Position numbers and translations under genes: made by a program | DNA from: Lewinellaceae bacterium | Lineage (GTDB): Bacteria; Bacteroidota; Bacteroidia; Chitinophagales; Saprospiraceae | Assembly (NCBI GenBank): GCA_020636275.1 | Contig: JACJYD010000001.1 | Span: 1,054,001 to 1,118,000, forward strand | Reading direction: 5' to 3' | Length of the DNA stretch: 64,000 bases | Part shown: in pieces, positions 8,694 through 16,992 of the stretch | Position numbering within the stretch: the first letter of the stretch is position 1 | Layout: each line of letters begins with the position of its first letter | The notes under the pieces: generated by a model | What the model was told of the DNA's origin: nothing | The model's database searches: none | What the model saw: the letters and a program-made list of their open reading frames with translations, nothing else

Positions 8694-8741
8694 GGGTAGT
8701 GCGGCCGTCGGCCGCACTACCCCCAAACCAATTTTTCTTTA
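8694..8741 (-). repeat. Leader-plus-hairpin element, copy A
   Basis: On the minus strand a leader (8741-8724, TAAAGAAAAATTGGTTTG) is followed by a perfect 14-bp stem with a one-base centre (8722-8694): GGGTAGTGCGGCCG against its complement. The first three bases of the leader are the stop codon of the upstream GNAT-like gene. The same leader and core recur at 39083-39151 and 43866-43916. Confidence 0.8.
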
Positions 8742-9860
8742 GTATAGATCCTTGGCAAAGAGCCTTCGTCGTCTGAAAACCCGGGGATCCAGGTTTTTAA
8801 ACAAGGACAGCGACGCCAGGTTTTCCTCCAGAATGGGGTTGATCCGGATCTTACGGACCCCTTGGGCGCTCACCGCAAGAATGGATTTGGAAAAGATGAA
8901 TGCATTCAGGCCCTTGTTCCTCCATTCGTCCACGACTCCGATGAGCACCAGATCGGCGATCCGGTGAAATCGCTTGGTCCAGAGCAGGGGAATGATCCCA
9001 AAGGGGAAAAGCCGGCCTTTCGCTTTGATCAGGGGTTCTGAGAAGGAGGGGACCACCAACCCGAATCCGAGCAAATGGCCTTCGGCATCTCCGACCAGGG
9101 AAATGTAATCCGGCTGGATAAAGGGAAGGAATTGATCGATGTAATGGTCGATCTGGCGATCGGAGAAAGGCACATAGGAAGGGAGGTCTTTGTAGGAGTC
9201 CGTCACCAGAAAAAAGGACTCCCGGATCTTTTCCCGGAGGTGCGTTTTTTTAATTTGAAAATTCCGCAGGCCAAATTTCTTTTCGAGAAGCGGCAGGAGC
9301 CGTTTCATTTTATCCGGCACGCGCGTCGGGGCCTTATCCAATACTAATTCCAACCAATCGACCACCTTTTCAAAGCCGAGCTGATCCATGTACTTCCCGT
9401 AGTAAGGGTAATGGTAAGCTCCATGCATGGTCCCCAGTTCGTCAAAGCCTTCAACGGTCATCCCGGAGGGATCGAGGTTGGTGAAACCCACCGGACCTTT
9501 TAATTGCACAGCGCCCCTTTCCCTTGCCCAATCTCCGACCCTTTCCAGTAATGCATTGGGTATAGAAAGGTCTTCTTCAAACTCCAGCCATCCGAACCGG
9601 CCATGGACTTCCCCTTTGACCCGGGTTTCCCGCTCGTTGATGATCCCCACCACGCGTCCCACCACTTTGCCCTCTTTTTCGGCCACCCACAATTTAAACT
9701 CCGAGTCCTCCAGGGAGGGGTTTTGGACAGGGTCAAACTGGTTCATTTCGTCTTGCCGGATCGGGGGGATCCAATACGGGCATTTTTTGTAATGTTGGTA
9801 GGGGAAATTGATGAAAGGTTTGATCTCCCGGAAGCTGGAAATTTCGCGGATCTTGATCAT
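8739..9860 (-). CDS. GNAT-fold N-acetyltransferase-like protein, copy 2
   Basis: A 373-residue paralogue of the protein at 7493-8632, in the same order and direction. The family block FINFPYQHYKKCPYWIPP is at residues 16-33, KLWVAEKEGKVVGRVVGIIN at about 62-81, and the C-terminal DLVLIGVVDEWRNKGLNAFIF matches copy 1 almost word for word, as does the DPRVFRRRR end. ATG at 9860 fits well. The TAA stop is also the first triplet of a repeat element. The pair is separated by only 106 bases and may form one transcript. No substrate is known. The conserved N- and C-terminal blocks suggest that both copies are active proteins rather than one decaying. Confidence 0.72.
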   Translation of the reverse strand: MIKIREISSFREIKPFINFPYQHYKKCPYWIPPIRQDEMNQFDPVQNPSLEDSEFKLWVAEKEGKVVGRVVGIINERETRVKGEVHGRFGWLEFEEDLSIPNALLERVGDWARERGAVQLKGPVGFTNLDPSGMTVEGFDELGTMHGAYHYPYYGKYMDQLGFEKVVDWLELVLDKAPTRVPDKMKRLLPLLEKKFGLRNFQIKKTHLREKIRESFFLVTDSYKDLPSYVPFSDRQIDHYIDQFLPFIQPDYISLVGDAEGHLLGFGLVVPSFSEPLIKAKGRLFPFGIIPLLWTKRFHRIADLVLIGVVDEWRNKGLNAFIFSKSILAVSAQGVRKIRINPILEENLASLSLFKNLDPRVFRRRRLFAKDLY

Positions 9861-10000
9861 CTGGATGTTGTTTCTTGTTTGTTTATACAGTAGGGCCAGG
9901 TAATCTGGTAGTTTTTGGTTTGAGCATGGAATTTAGAAAACTTCTCGGTCATTATTGCTTTTTAGGGGCTATTTTGCCAAAGTTATCAATCGGCTTAATT

Positions 10001-11257
10001 ATGATACGCTCTTGGGTTTTTCTCCTGATCTTTCTCCTCCACGCCGGCATCTTCCAGGCACAGGAGTCGAAGACCAACCAGCCGGGCCAACTGAACAAGC
10101 CTTATGTGGTATTGGTTTCGCTGGATGGCTTTCGATACGATTACGTGGAACGGTTCAATCCACCCCATCTGACCAAATTCATCGAGGAAGGAGTTCAGGC
10201 CGAATCGCTGGTCCCTTGTTTCCCTTCCAAGACCTTTCCCAACCATTATTCCATCGCGACGGGTATGCGTCCCATGCAGCACCGGTTGATCGGGAATGAA
10301 TTTTTCGATCCGCAACGGCAAAAGATCTATGCCATCTCCAAGCGGGATATCGTGGAGGATGGCAGTTGGTATGCCGGAACGCCGATCTGGGTGAATGCCG
10401 AATTGCAGGGGATGGTTTCGGCCAGCTACTTTTATGTCGCTTCAGAGGCGGATATAAAAGGCGTGCGGCCTTCTTATTATTTCAAGTACGACGGATCCGT
10501 GCCCAATGACCGCCGGGTCGATCAGGTGCTGGCCTGGCTAAAGCTCCCGCCCGCCAACCGGCCTCATATGATCGCGCTCTATTTTTCAGACATGGACGAT
10601 GCCGGGCACCTGTACGGACCCAATAACGACGAGGAATTGGGGAAGGTTTTGATGAAACTGGACGAAGACCTGGGCAGGCTGTTCGACGGCGTCCGGAAAT
10701 TGGATATTCCCGTAAATATTATCCTGGTTTCGGATCACGGCATGGCGGAAGTGAAGGTGGACCAATTGATCCCGATCGAACCCCTGGAGTCGGATTCCGA
10801 GTACATTCTGACCAGCGAGGGGGCCCTGTTGCATATTTACCTCAAAGAGGGCATTGATGCTGATGCGGTTTGCCAACGGCTTCAAAGCCTGGAATGGGCC
10901 GATCACTATTCTGTTTGCAAAGCCTCGGAATTTCCATATTACCTGGGGCCCAACCTGGACCCCCGCGTTGGCGACATCCTCGTCATGCCCGACTTTCCCT
11001 ATTATTTCACCCGCTCCCGCACACTTGGTTTCCTGAAAAATATCGGCCGTACCGTAATGGGCGAGCACGGCTTTGCCACCGTATACCCGGAGATGCGGGG
11101 CATTTTTTACGCCCGGGGACCTGCGTTCAACTCCGGAGCCAAAGTCGGGTCTGTGGAAAATATCCACATATATCCCCTGATCTGCAAGATCCTGGACCTG
11201 TCGGTACCTCCGGAGGTAGAGGGGAGTTTGGAGGTGTTGACCCCTTTGCTGAAATAA
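10001..11257 (+). CDS. Type I phosphodiesterase / nucleotide pyrophosphatase (ENPP-like), secreted
   Basis: This alkaline-phosphatase-superfamily enzyme should hydrolyse phosphodiester or pyrophosphate bonds in the periplasm. ATG at 10001 gives a clean signal peptide (MIRSWVFLLIFLLHAGIFQAQ) and 418 residues, while longer in-frame starts bury it. Two-metal-site residues are visible in order: Asp in VSLDGFRYDY, the nucleophile Thr in CFPSKTFPNHYSIATG, Asp/His in YFSDMDDAGHLYGP, VSDHGMAEV, and His in GEHGFATVYPEM. Length is typical of bacterial ENPP homologues. It stands alone between the divergent GNAT-like pair and a terminator. Substrate (nucleotide, phospholipid or choline ester) cannot be read. 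Confidence 0.88.
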   Translation: MIRSWVFLLIFLLHAGIFQAQESKTNQPGQLNKPYVVLVSLDGFRYDYVERFNPPHLTKFIEEGVQAESLVPCFPSKTFPNHYSIATGMRPMQHRLIGNEFFDPQRQKIYAISKRDIVEDGSWYAGTPIWVNAELQGMVSASYFYVASEADIKGVRPSYYFKYDGSVPNDRRVDQVLAWLKLPPANRPHMIALYFSDMDDAGHLYGPNNDEELGKVLMKLDEDLGRLFDGVRKLDIPVNIILVSDHGMAEVKVDQLIPIEPLESDSEYILTSEGALLHIYLKEGIDADAVCQRLQSLEWADHYSVCKASEFPYYLGPNLDPRVGDILVMPDFPYYFTRSRTLGFLKNIGRTVMGEHGFATVYPEMRGIFYARGPAFNSGAKVGSVENIHIYPLICKILDLSVPPEVEGSLEVLTPLLK

Positions 11258-11290
11258 AAAAGGCCGGCAGGCAAAGCCGGCCGACCTTTT
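11256..11290 (+). terminator. Intrinsic terminator after the phosphodiesterase gene
   Basis: A GGCCGGC stem (11262-11268) pairs with GCCGGCC (11275-11281), preceded by an A run and followed by gaccttttgattttt. It overlaps the stop codon region and also separates the convergent tRNA gene. Confidence 0.75.
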
Positions 11291-11298
11291 GATTTTTA

Positions 11299-11374
11299 GC
11301 GCCTCAGCAAGGACTTGAACCTTGGACCTACGGATTAACAGTCCGCCGCTCTAACCAACTGAGCTACTGAGGCA
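11299..11374 (-). tRNA. tRNA-Asn (anticodon GTT)
   Basis: The minus strand folds into a cloverleaf: acceptor TGCCTCA pairs with TGAGGCG (one wobble at the end), D arm AGCTCAGTTGGTTAGAGC, anticodon stem CGGAC/GTCCG-type with loop CTGTTAA, and T arm with GGTTCAAGTCC. Anticodon GTT reads Asn codons. The CCA end is not encoded. It is the only tRNA in the window. Confidence 0.95.
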
Positions 11375-11466
11375 TAATACCCTTTCTTTCAAAGGCGACG
11401 GCAAATTTATGCCATTTCCCTATATTGCGCAATGTTTGGAGGAAAAAATATTTTTTCAATAAAAAA

Positions 11467-11502
11467 TTGACAGGAGGGCGCCTGCACGTGCCCTTCTGTC
11501 AA
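11467..11502. repeat. Hairpin upstream of the PfkB kinase gene
   Basis: Arms 11467-11479 and 11490-11502 (ttgacaggagggc and gcccttctgtcaa) pair over 13 bases with one G-T mismatch. It lies between the tRNA start and the kinase ATG, neither of which ends here, so terminator function is not obvious. Confidence 0.6.
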
Positions 11503-11571
11503 TTATAAGAAATAATGCAGTGGACTTCGCGAAAAGTTCCCGTAATTCGCAGTTAAAACCCGTTGGATCAC

Positions 11572-12492
11572 ATGAGTTTGTTAACCGTAGGCACCGTTGC
11601 CTTTGACAGTATTGAAACCCCTTGGGGGAAGGCCGACCGCATCGTGGGAGGCGCCGCTACCTATATATCGCTCTCGGCTTCCTATTTCAGCCGGCCCATT
11701 CACCTGGTTTCTGTTGTGGGCGACGATTTCCCGCGCACCGAACTGGAACATATGCAGGGCAGGGGAGTAGATTTGGAGGGCCTGCAAATTCTGCAAGGAG
11801 AGCGCTCTTTTTTCTGGGCCGGGCGCTATCACGACAACATGAATTCCCGCGATACGCTGGATACCCAACTGAACGTCCTGGCCGACTTTGATCCGCGCCT
11901 GCCGGAGCGCTTTCGCCGTCCCGGCTTTCTCATGCTCGGCAACCTGACCCCGGCAGTGCAGCAGCGCGTGCTGGATCAACTCGAGGAACGCCCCCGGCTG
12001 GTGGTACTCGACACCATGAACTTTTGGATGGACACGGCGCTGGATGAATTGCTCAAGGTGATCAGTCAGGTCGATGTGCTCATGATCAACGACGAAGAAG
12101 CCCGGCAGTTATCGGGCGAGCATTCGTTGGTCAAGGCCTCCGAAAAGATCCTCAAAATGGGGCCCTCCACGCTCGTGATCAAGAAAGGGGAGCATGGCGC
12201 TCTTCTGTTCTATCAGGAATCCATATTCTTTGCTCCGGCTTTACCGCTAGCCGAAGTCTTCGACCCCACCGGCGCAGGCGATACTTTTGCCGGAGGCTTT
12301 GTGGGCTACCTGGCTCAAACCGGCGACCTTTCTTTCGAGAATTTTAAGCGGGCGGTGATCTACGGCTCCGCCATGGCGTCCTTCTGTGTGGAGCGATTCG
12401 GCATCGAGCGCCTGAAGAACCTGACCGATATCGAGATCAAAAAACGGGTGGAGGCTTTTGTGAATTTGGTCAACTTCGATGCAAAATTGTAA
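11572..12492 (+). CDS. PfkB-family carbohydrate/nucleoside kinase
   Basis: A ribokinase-fold kinase of 306 residues that should phosphorylate a sugar or nucleoside with ATP in the cytoplasm. ATG at 11572 (MSLLTVGTVAFDSIETP) is preferred over a TTG nine bases upstream. The N-terminal substrate region carries GGAATYISLSASYF. The C-terminal PfkB signature VFDPTGAGDTFAGGFVGYL contains the catalytic aspartate of GAGD and the anion hole. INDEEARQLSGE, also typical, is at about residues 178-189. The short form with the GRYHDNMNSRDTLDTQLNVL stretch is common in Bacteroidota and is usually left unnamed. No sugar genes adjoin, so the substrate is unassigned. Confidence 0.88.
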   Translation: MSLLTVGTVAFDSIETPWGKADRIVGGAATYISLSASYFSRPIHLVSVVGDDFPRTELEHMQGRGVDLEGLQILQGERSFFWAGRYHDNMNSRDTLDTQLNVLADFDPRLPERFRRPGFLMLGNLTPAVQQRVLDQLEERPRLVVLDTMNFWMDTALDELLKVISQVDVLMINDEEARQLSGEHSLVKASEKILKMGPSTLVIKKGEHGALLFYQESIFFAPALPLAEVFDPTGAGDTFAGGFVGYLAQTGDLSFENFKRAVIYGSAMASFCVERFGIERLKNLTDIEIKKRVEAFVNLVNFDAKL

Positions 12493-12512
12493 AGACAGAA
12501 GACACCTCTGTT

Positions 12513-13568
12513 TTACAGATCTTTATTTGCCAGTTGCCCGCAGGCGGCATCGATGTCTTTGCCCCGGCTGCGGCGCACCGTGACCATGACCCCTTCCTTC
12601 CGCAGGTGGGCGGCGAAGGAATCGATGCGGTCTTCTTCCGCTTTTTCAAAGTCGGTTCCCTCTACCGGATTGTATTCGATGATGTTGACGCGCACGGGGT
12701 AGCGTTTGCACAGCAGCGCCAGTTTGCCGGCGTCGCGAAGGGTGTCGTTGAAGTTCCGGAACGCGATATACTCGTAGCTGATCCTGTTTTTCGTCTTTTG
12801 GTAAAAATAGTCGATCGAGTCGACCAGGGATGCGAGGTTGTTTTGTTCGTTGATTGGCATGATCTGGTTGCGCTTCCCATCTTCTGCGGCATGGAGCGAC
12901 AGGGCGAGGTTGAACCTGACCTCGTCGTCGGCCAGTTTGCGGATCATCTTGGCGATCCCTGCCGTGCTGACGGTGATCCTTCGGGGCGACATGCCCAGCC
13001 CGTCAGGGGAAGTGATCCGGTCGATGCTTTCCAACACGTTGGCGTAGGTTAACAGCGGTTCACCCATACCCATATAGACGATGTTGGTCAGCGGATGCCC
13101 GAAATTGTCGAGCGATTGCTGGTTGACGAGCACGACCTGATCGTAGATCTCCGCCGGGTCGAGGTTGCGGACCCGTTTCATTTGGCCGGTGGCACAAAAA
13201 GAACAGGTCAGGCTGCACCCTACCTGGCAGGAGACACAAACGGTAAACCGGTTTTCCTCGGGAACGGGGATGAGGACCGACTCGATCAGATATCCGTCAT
13301 GCAGGCGAAACCGGGTTTTGATCGTACCGTCGCTGCTGCGTTGTACCTTGTCTTCGACGATCGCCTGAAAGAGAAATTGCGCGTCGAGCTGTTCGCGGAG
13401 GGCCTTCGACAGGTTGCTCATTTCATCGAAAGAGCGGGCGCCTTTTTTCCAAAGCCATTCCCATACCTGCCGGGCGCGGAACTTCTTTTCCCCCAGGGTT
13501 TCCATGACGCCCTCCAGGTCGGATAGGCTGCATTTTCGAATGTCGAGTTTGGCGATGGTGTCGGTCAT
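12513..13568 (-). CDS. rlmN: Dual-specificity 23S rRNA/tRNA adenine-2 methyltransferase RlmN
   Basis: RlmN is a radical-SAM enzyme that methylates C2 of A2503 in 23S rRNA and A37 in some tRNAs. The 351-residue product has the cluster motif Cys118-x3-Cys122-x2-Cys125 (CSLTCSFCATGQ), the VYMGMGEPLL SAM-binding motif, STAGIAKMI, and a C-terminal Cys343 (AACGQL) that should be the methyl-carrying cysteine. The N-terminal helical domain includes FRARQVWEWLW. Length is normal. It converges with the PfkB gene 20 bases away and is divergent from nothing; a hairpin lies 11 bases before its start. Confidence in the function is high. Confidence 0.96.
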   Translation of the reverse strand: MTDTIAKLDIRKCSLSDLEGVMETLGEKKFRARQVWEWLWKKGARSFDEMSNLSKALREQLDAQFLFQAIVEDKVQRSSDGTIKTRFRLHDGYLIESVLIPVPEENRFTVCVSCQVGCSLTCSFCATGQMKRVRNLDPAEIYDQVVLVNQQSLDNFGHPLTNIVYMGMGEPLLTYANVLESIDRITSPDGLGMSPRRITVSTAGIAKMIRKLADDEVRFNLALSLHAAEDGKRNQIMPINEQNNLASLVDSIDYFYQKTKNRISYEYIAFRNFNDTLRDAGKLALLCKRYPVRVNIIEYNPVEGTDFEKAEEDRIDSFAAHLRKEGVMVTVRRSRGKDIDAACGQLANKDL

Positions 13569-13579
13569 ATTGGATAAAA

Positions 13580-13618
13580 ATAAGAACGTTCGCGACTTCT
13601 GTTCGCGAACGTTCTTAT
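13580..13618 (-). terminator. Terminator-like hairpin after the sensor kinase
   Basis: Arms 13580-13595 and 13603-13618 are exact 16-base complements around cttctgt. On the minus strand the stem is followed by TTTTTAT, as expected for termination of the kinase that stops at 13642. The stem core TTCGCGAC recurs at 62804-62839. Confidence 0.75.
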
Positions 13619-13641
13619 AACAATATTAAACGTAATTTTGA

Positions 13642-14826
13642 TCAACGCGCACTCCCGGGTCCCTTTTTCGGCAACTGGATGGTAAAAGTGGTGCCCACAT
13701 TCTCTTCTGAGCGCTTGACAAAGATCTTTCCGGAGTGGTACTCCTCGATGATGCGTTTGGCGAGGGAAAGCCCCAGTCCCCACCCGCGTTTTTTGGTAGT
13801 GAAACCAGGCTCGAAAACGCGGCGGAATTTATTGGCCGGAATGCCTTTTCCCGTGTCGGTGATGTCAATGAAAATATGCTCGGGATCATGGTACACCTCT
13901 GCCGACAAAGTGCCCGAGCCTTCCATGGCATCCAGCGCATTGCGCAACAGGTTTTCGACCACCCAGGCGAAGAGATGGGGGTTGATGTAGACCAACAACG
14001 GCGGTTGGGCCGTGCCGGGGAATTGGAATTCCACTTTCCTCGGGGCGCGTGCCTGCATGTATTCCCGTGCTTTTTCCAGTTCGGAAAAAATGTCGATCGG
14101 CTGCAGATCAGGCGAAGAGCCGATCTTGGAGAAGCGGTCGGCGATCAATTCCAGGCGGCTGACGTCGCTACGCAGTTCATTGACGATGGTTTGAACTTCA
14201 TCGTCCTCTCCCCGGATCATTTTCAGGTGCTCGATCCAGCCGATAATGGCGGAAGTGGGCGTGCCCAGTTGGTGGGCCGTTTCCTTGGCCATACCGACCC
14301 ATACGCGGTTTTGCTCGGCCCGGCGAGCGGCGCTAAATCCGATATAGCCAAAGGCGATAAACACCCCGATCAGGCCGAGTTGCACGACCGGGAAATATTC
14401 GAGCAGGGTGAGCAGGTTGGATTTTTTGTAGTAAAGCTTTTGCGCAAACCCTTCAATGGGTTGGACGCCCTCGCTTTTCAGATGCTCCAGCTGATTTTTC
14501 AGGAATACCTGATCCGTATCCTTTCCTTCTCCAAAATTGAAGGCGTCGATGATGGTTCCCGTCTCCCCGACCAGGATCACCGGGATGGTCGTATTGGCTT
14601 TGAGTATCTCCGTGTGAAGCGTGAAATCGATGCAGGGGTCGCATTCGATGGGAAGGGGCTTGGCAATGGCTTCCTGGGCCATGAGCCAGTGCTGTACCTT
14701 GTTGTATTCTTCCTTGGCCAGACGGCTGGTCACGTAATTGGTGTAAACCATGGAAATGGCCACGATCAGCAAGCCACCGGCTGCGAGGTACCATTTCCAT
14801 TTGGATTTATTCGTGTAAATACTCAT
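13642..14826 (-). CDS. Membrane sensor histidine kinase
   Basis: A 394-residue two-TM kinase. ATG at 14826 (MSIYTNKSKWKWYLAAGG) gives a first TM helix at about 11-31 and a second at about 150-172 (VVQLGLIGVFIAFGYIGF), bracketing a small periplasmic domain of about 115 residues. The cytoplasmic part has the dimerisation/phosphorylation helix GMAKETAHQLGTPTSAIIGW and an ATPase domain with NLLRNALDAM, DTGKGIP and GWGLGLSLAKRII. The H-box is the HQLGTP type rather than HELRTP, a variant seen in several Bacteroidota kinases. No response regulator is adjacent. It is a single gene with its own promoter element (14848-14855) and terminator. Confidence 0.87.
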   Translation of the reverse strand: MSIYTNKSKWKWYLAAGGLLIVAISMVYTNYVTSRLAKEEYNKVQHWLMAQEAIAKPLPIECDPCIDFTLHTEILKANTTIPVILVGETGTIIDAFNFGEGKDTDQVFLKNQLEHLKSEGVQPIEGFAQKLYYKKSNLLTLLEYFPVVQLGLIGVFIAFGYIGFSAARRAEQNRVWVGMAKETAHQLGTPTSAIIGWIEHLKMIRGEDDEVQTIVNELRSDVSRLELIADRFSKIGSSPDLQPIDIFSELEKAREYMQARAPRKVEFQFPGTAQPPLLVYINPHLFAWVVENLLRNALDAMEGSGTLSAEVYHDPEHIFIDITDTGKGIPANKFRRVFEPGFTTKKRGWGLGLSLAKRIIEEYHSGKIFVKRSEENVGTTFTIQLPKKGPGSAR

Positions 14827-14847
14827 AAGGAAGAATTCATTCTGTGG

Positions 14848-14855
14848 CAAAAATA
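14848..14855 (-). promoter_or_regulatory. TAnnTTTG promoter element for the sensor kinase
   Basis: The minus strand reads TATTTTTG, ending 22 bases before the ATG. No matching -33 element at the usual distance. Confidence 0.4.
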
Positions 14856-14890
14856 ACGAATGAAAAGGCATCCTATGGTGTGCAATGTCG

Positions 14891-14898
14891 TAAATTTG
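14891..14898 (+). promoter_or_regulatory. TAnnTTTG promoter element for ugd
   Basis: The plus strand reads TAAATTTG, 68 bases before the ugd ATG. No clear -33 TTG. Confidence 0.4.
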
Positions 14899-14966
14899 GG
14901 CTTTCCGATCTTTTATGGGAAAAAGTCCGCTAAAAACGGCGTTCTCCTCAACAATAATACCTCGAC

Positions 14967-16289
14967 ATGAAAATAGCTGTAATTGGAACCGGATACGTGG
15001 GGTTGGTTACTGGAACCTGTTTCGCCGAAACGGGAAACCAGGTGATCTGTGTAGACATCGACGCCCAAAAAGTTGCCCGGTTGCAAAAAGGGGAGATCCC
15101 TATCTACGAACCGGGACTGGATACGCTCTTCGACCGGAACACCCGCCAGGGCCGCTTGCTCTTCACCACCGACCTGGCCGAGGCGGTGGAAACGGCCCAG
15201 TTCATCTTTTTGGCCCTGCCTACCCCTCCGGGGGCCGACGGGTCCGCCGACCTGTCCTTCGTCCTGGGCGTAGCGCGCGACCTGACCGGCATGATCAAGG
15301 ACTACAAGGTGATCGTCGACAAAAGTACGGTACCCGTTGGAACGGCGGAGAAAGTACACGCCATCCTCGCTGAAAAACTGCCGGAAGACCTGTTTGACGT
15401 GGTCTCCAATCCGGAATTCCTTCGGGAGGGCGTGGCCGTTGACGATTTTCTCCGGCCCGACCGCGTCGTGGTAGGCACCCGGTCTTCCCGCGCCCGCAAA
15501 CTGATGGGGCAGTTGTACGAACCCTTCGTCCGCCAGGGCAACCCGATCCTCTTCATGGACGAGCGCTCGGCTGAGATGACCAAATATGCGGCCAATTCCT
15601 ATCTGGCCACCCGGATCACCTTTATGAATGAGATCGCCAACCTGTGCGAACTGGTCGGCGCCAACGTCGACATGGTTCGCCTCGGGATCGGCAGCGATAC
15701 CCGGATCGGCAAGCGCTTTCTGTTTCCCGGCGTCGGATACGGTGGAAGCTGCTTCCCAAAAGATGTGCAGGCCCTGGCCAAAACGGCCCGGGAATATCAG
15801 TACGATTTCAAGATCCTCCATTCCGTGATGGAGGTCAATACCTTGCAAAAGATCAGACTGGTCGACAAGATCAAGGCGTTTTTTGGGAATGACCTTACGG
15901 GCAAAACCTTCGCCCTTTGGGGCCTGGCCTTTAAACCGAATACCGACGACATTCGCGAAGCGCCGGCTTTGTACATGATCGATGCCCTCCTGGAAGCAGG
16001 CGCCCGGATCCGGGCTTTCGACCCCGAGGCGATGGATAATGTCCGGTCTATTTTCGGGGATAAGGTCTTTTTTGCCAAAGACCAGTACGAAGCGCTGATC
16101 GGCGCCGATGCGTTGGCAATCGTTACCGAATGGGCCGTCTTCCGTTCCCCCAGCTTCGAGGTGATGAGAGAATTGCTGAAAAGCCGGGTGGTCTTCGATG
16201 GCCGCAACCTTTACGACCTCGGTCAAATGCAGGATGCCGGCTTTTACTACGAGAGCATCGGGCGCGACGTGGCCGACGGGCGGGGCTGA
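14967..16289 (+). CDS. ugd: UDP-glucose 6-dehydrogenase
   Basis: Oxidises UDP-glucose to UDP-glucuronate with two NAD+, supplying uronic acids for capsule, exopolysaccharide or lipid glycosylation. The 440-residue protein starts with the NAD-binding fold MKIAVIGTGYVGLVTG. It has NPEFLREG at about 148-155, Lys206 in SAEMTKYAAN, and the thiohemiacetal cysteine Cys262 in GVGYGGSCFPKD. The C-terminal UDP-binding domain contains LWGLAFKPNTDDIREAP. Length and order match the family. It stands alone, with no polysaccharide genes in the window. Confidence 0.95.
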   Translation: MKIAVIGTGYVGLVTGTCFAETGNQVICVDIDAQKVARLQKGEIPIYEPGLDTLFDRNTRQGRLLFTTDLAEAVETAQFIFLALPTPPGADGSADLSFVLGVARDLTGMIKDYKVIVDKSTVPVGTAEKVHAILAEKLPEDLFDVVSNPEFLREGVAVDDFLRPDRVVVGTRSSRARKLMGQLYEPFVRQGNPILFMDERSAEMTKYAANSYLATRITFMNEIANLCELVGANVDMVRLGIGSDTRIGKRFLFPGVGYGGSCFPKDVQALAKTAREYQYDFKILHSVMEVNTLQKIRLVDKIKAFFGNDLTGKTFALWGLAFKPNTDDIREAPALYMIDALLEAGARIRAFDPEAMDNVRSIFGDKVFFAKDQYEALIGADALAIVTEWAVFRSPSFEVMRELLKSRVVFDGRNLYDLGQMQDAGFYYESIGRDVADGRG

Positions 16290-16355
16290 TCGTCAAATCG
16301 CCTCCCTCGCATACCTTTTCCCGGAAAACGGCGTTCCTAAAAAAAATCAACTTTT

Positions 16356-16970
16356 ATGCTATCCCGTGTTTTTGTTCTTTTCGCTTTTGCAATTTCCTTG
16401 CTCGCCTGCGGAAAAACCGAACGAGTTACAGTGCGCGATGAACAGGGAAATGTCGTTGAAGAATACCGCCGCAACAAAACCGACTTCGCCAAGGAGGGCC
16501 GTTACATCTCCTATTATCCGGAAGGCGGCAAGCAGGAAGAAGCCAATTACCTGCACGATACCCTGAATGGCGAGCGGAAGATGTACTATTCCAACGGCAA
16601 TGTCCAGATCGTCGAACACTATCAAATGGGGCTATTCCAGGGGCCTTATCAGGCTTTTTATGAAGACGGGAAGCTGGAGATCGAAGGCAATTACGTCGAT
16701 AATATCATGACGGGATCCTGGAAACGCTATTATGAAAACGGCCAGTTGCTCGAAGATGTCCAGTTTGATAACAATGAGGAGAACGGGCCCTTTGTCGAGT
16801 ATTACGAGAACGGCAAACTCAAGGCCAAGGGCGCCTATCTGAACGGCGACCATGAGCACGGTCTGTTGGAATTATACGATACGACAGGGGTGCTGGAGAA
16901 AAAAATGAATTGTGAAGTAGGGGTTTGTCATACGATCTGGCTTCGCGATTCGACCGAAGTCCAACAATAA
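16356..16970 (+). CDS. MORN-repeat lipoprotein (YwqK-like)
   Basis: A 204-residue lipoprotein: signal peptide MLSRVFVLFAFAISLLAC with the lipidated Cys18, then about five or six tandem MORN_2-type repeats of roughly 22 residues (for example GPYQAFYEDGKLEIEGNY, GSWKRYYENGQLLEDVQF, GPFVEYYENGKLKAKGAY). Such repeats form a flat beta-hairpin stack. In Bacteroidota they are common on exported proteins of unknown role. It lies 22 bases before porQ and may share its transcript, which would link it to the envelope. No enzymatic motif is visible. Confidence 0.85.
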   Translation: MLSRVFVLFAFAISLLACGKTERVTVRDEQGNVVEEYRRNKTDFAKEGRYISYYPEGGKQEEANYLHDTLNGERKMYYSNGNVQIVEHYQMGLFQGPYQAFYEDGKLEIEGNYVDNIMTGSWKRYYENGQLLEDVQFDNNEENGPFVEYYENGKLKAKGAYLNGDHEHGLLELYDTTGVLEKKMNCEVGVCHTIWLRDSTEVQQ

Positions 16971-16992
16971 TTACCCCAACAATATCCAACCT

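Noticed and set aside
14913..16226. A 437-residue minus-strand frame
   Set aside because: It is antisense to ugd, which has a full set of motifs; the frame is long only because of high GC codon bias.
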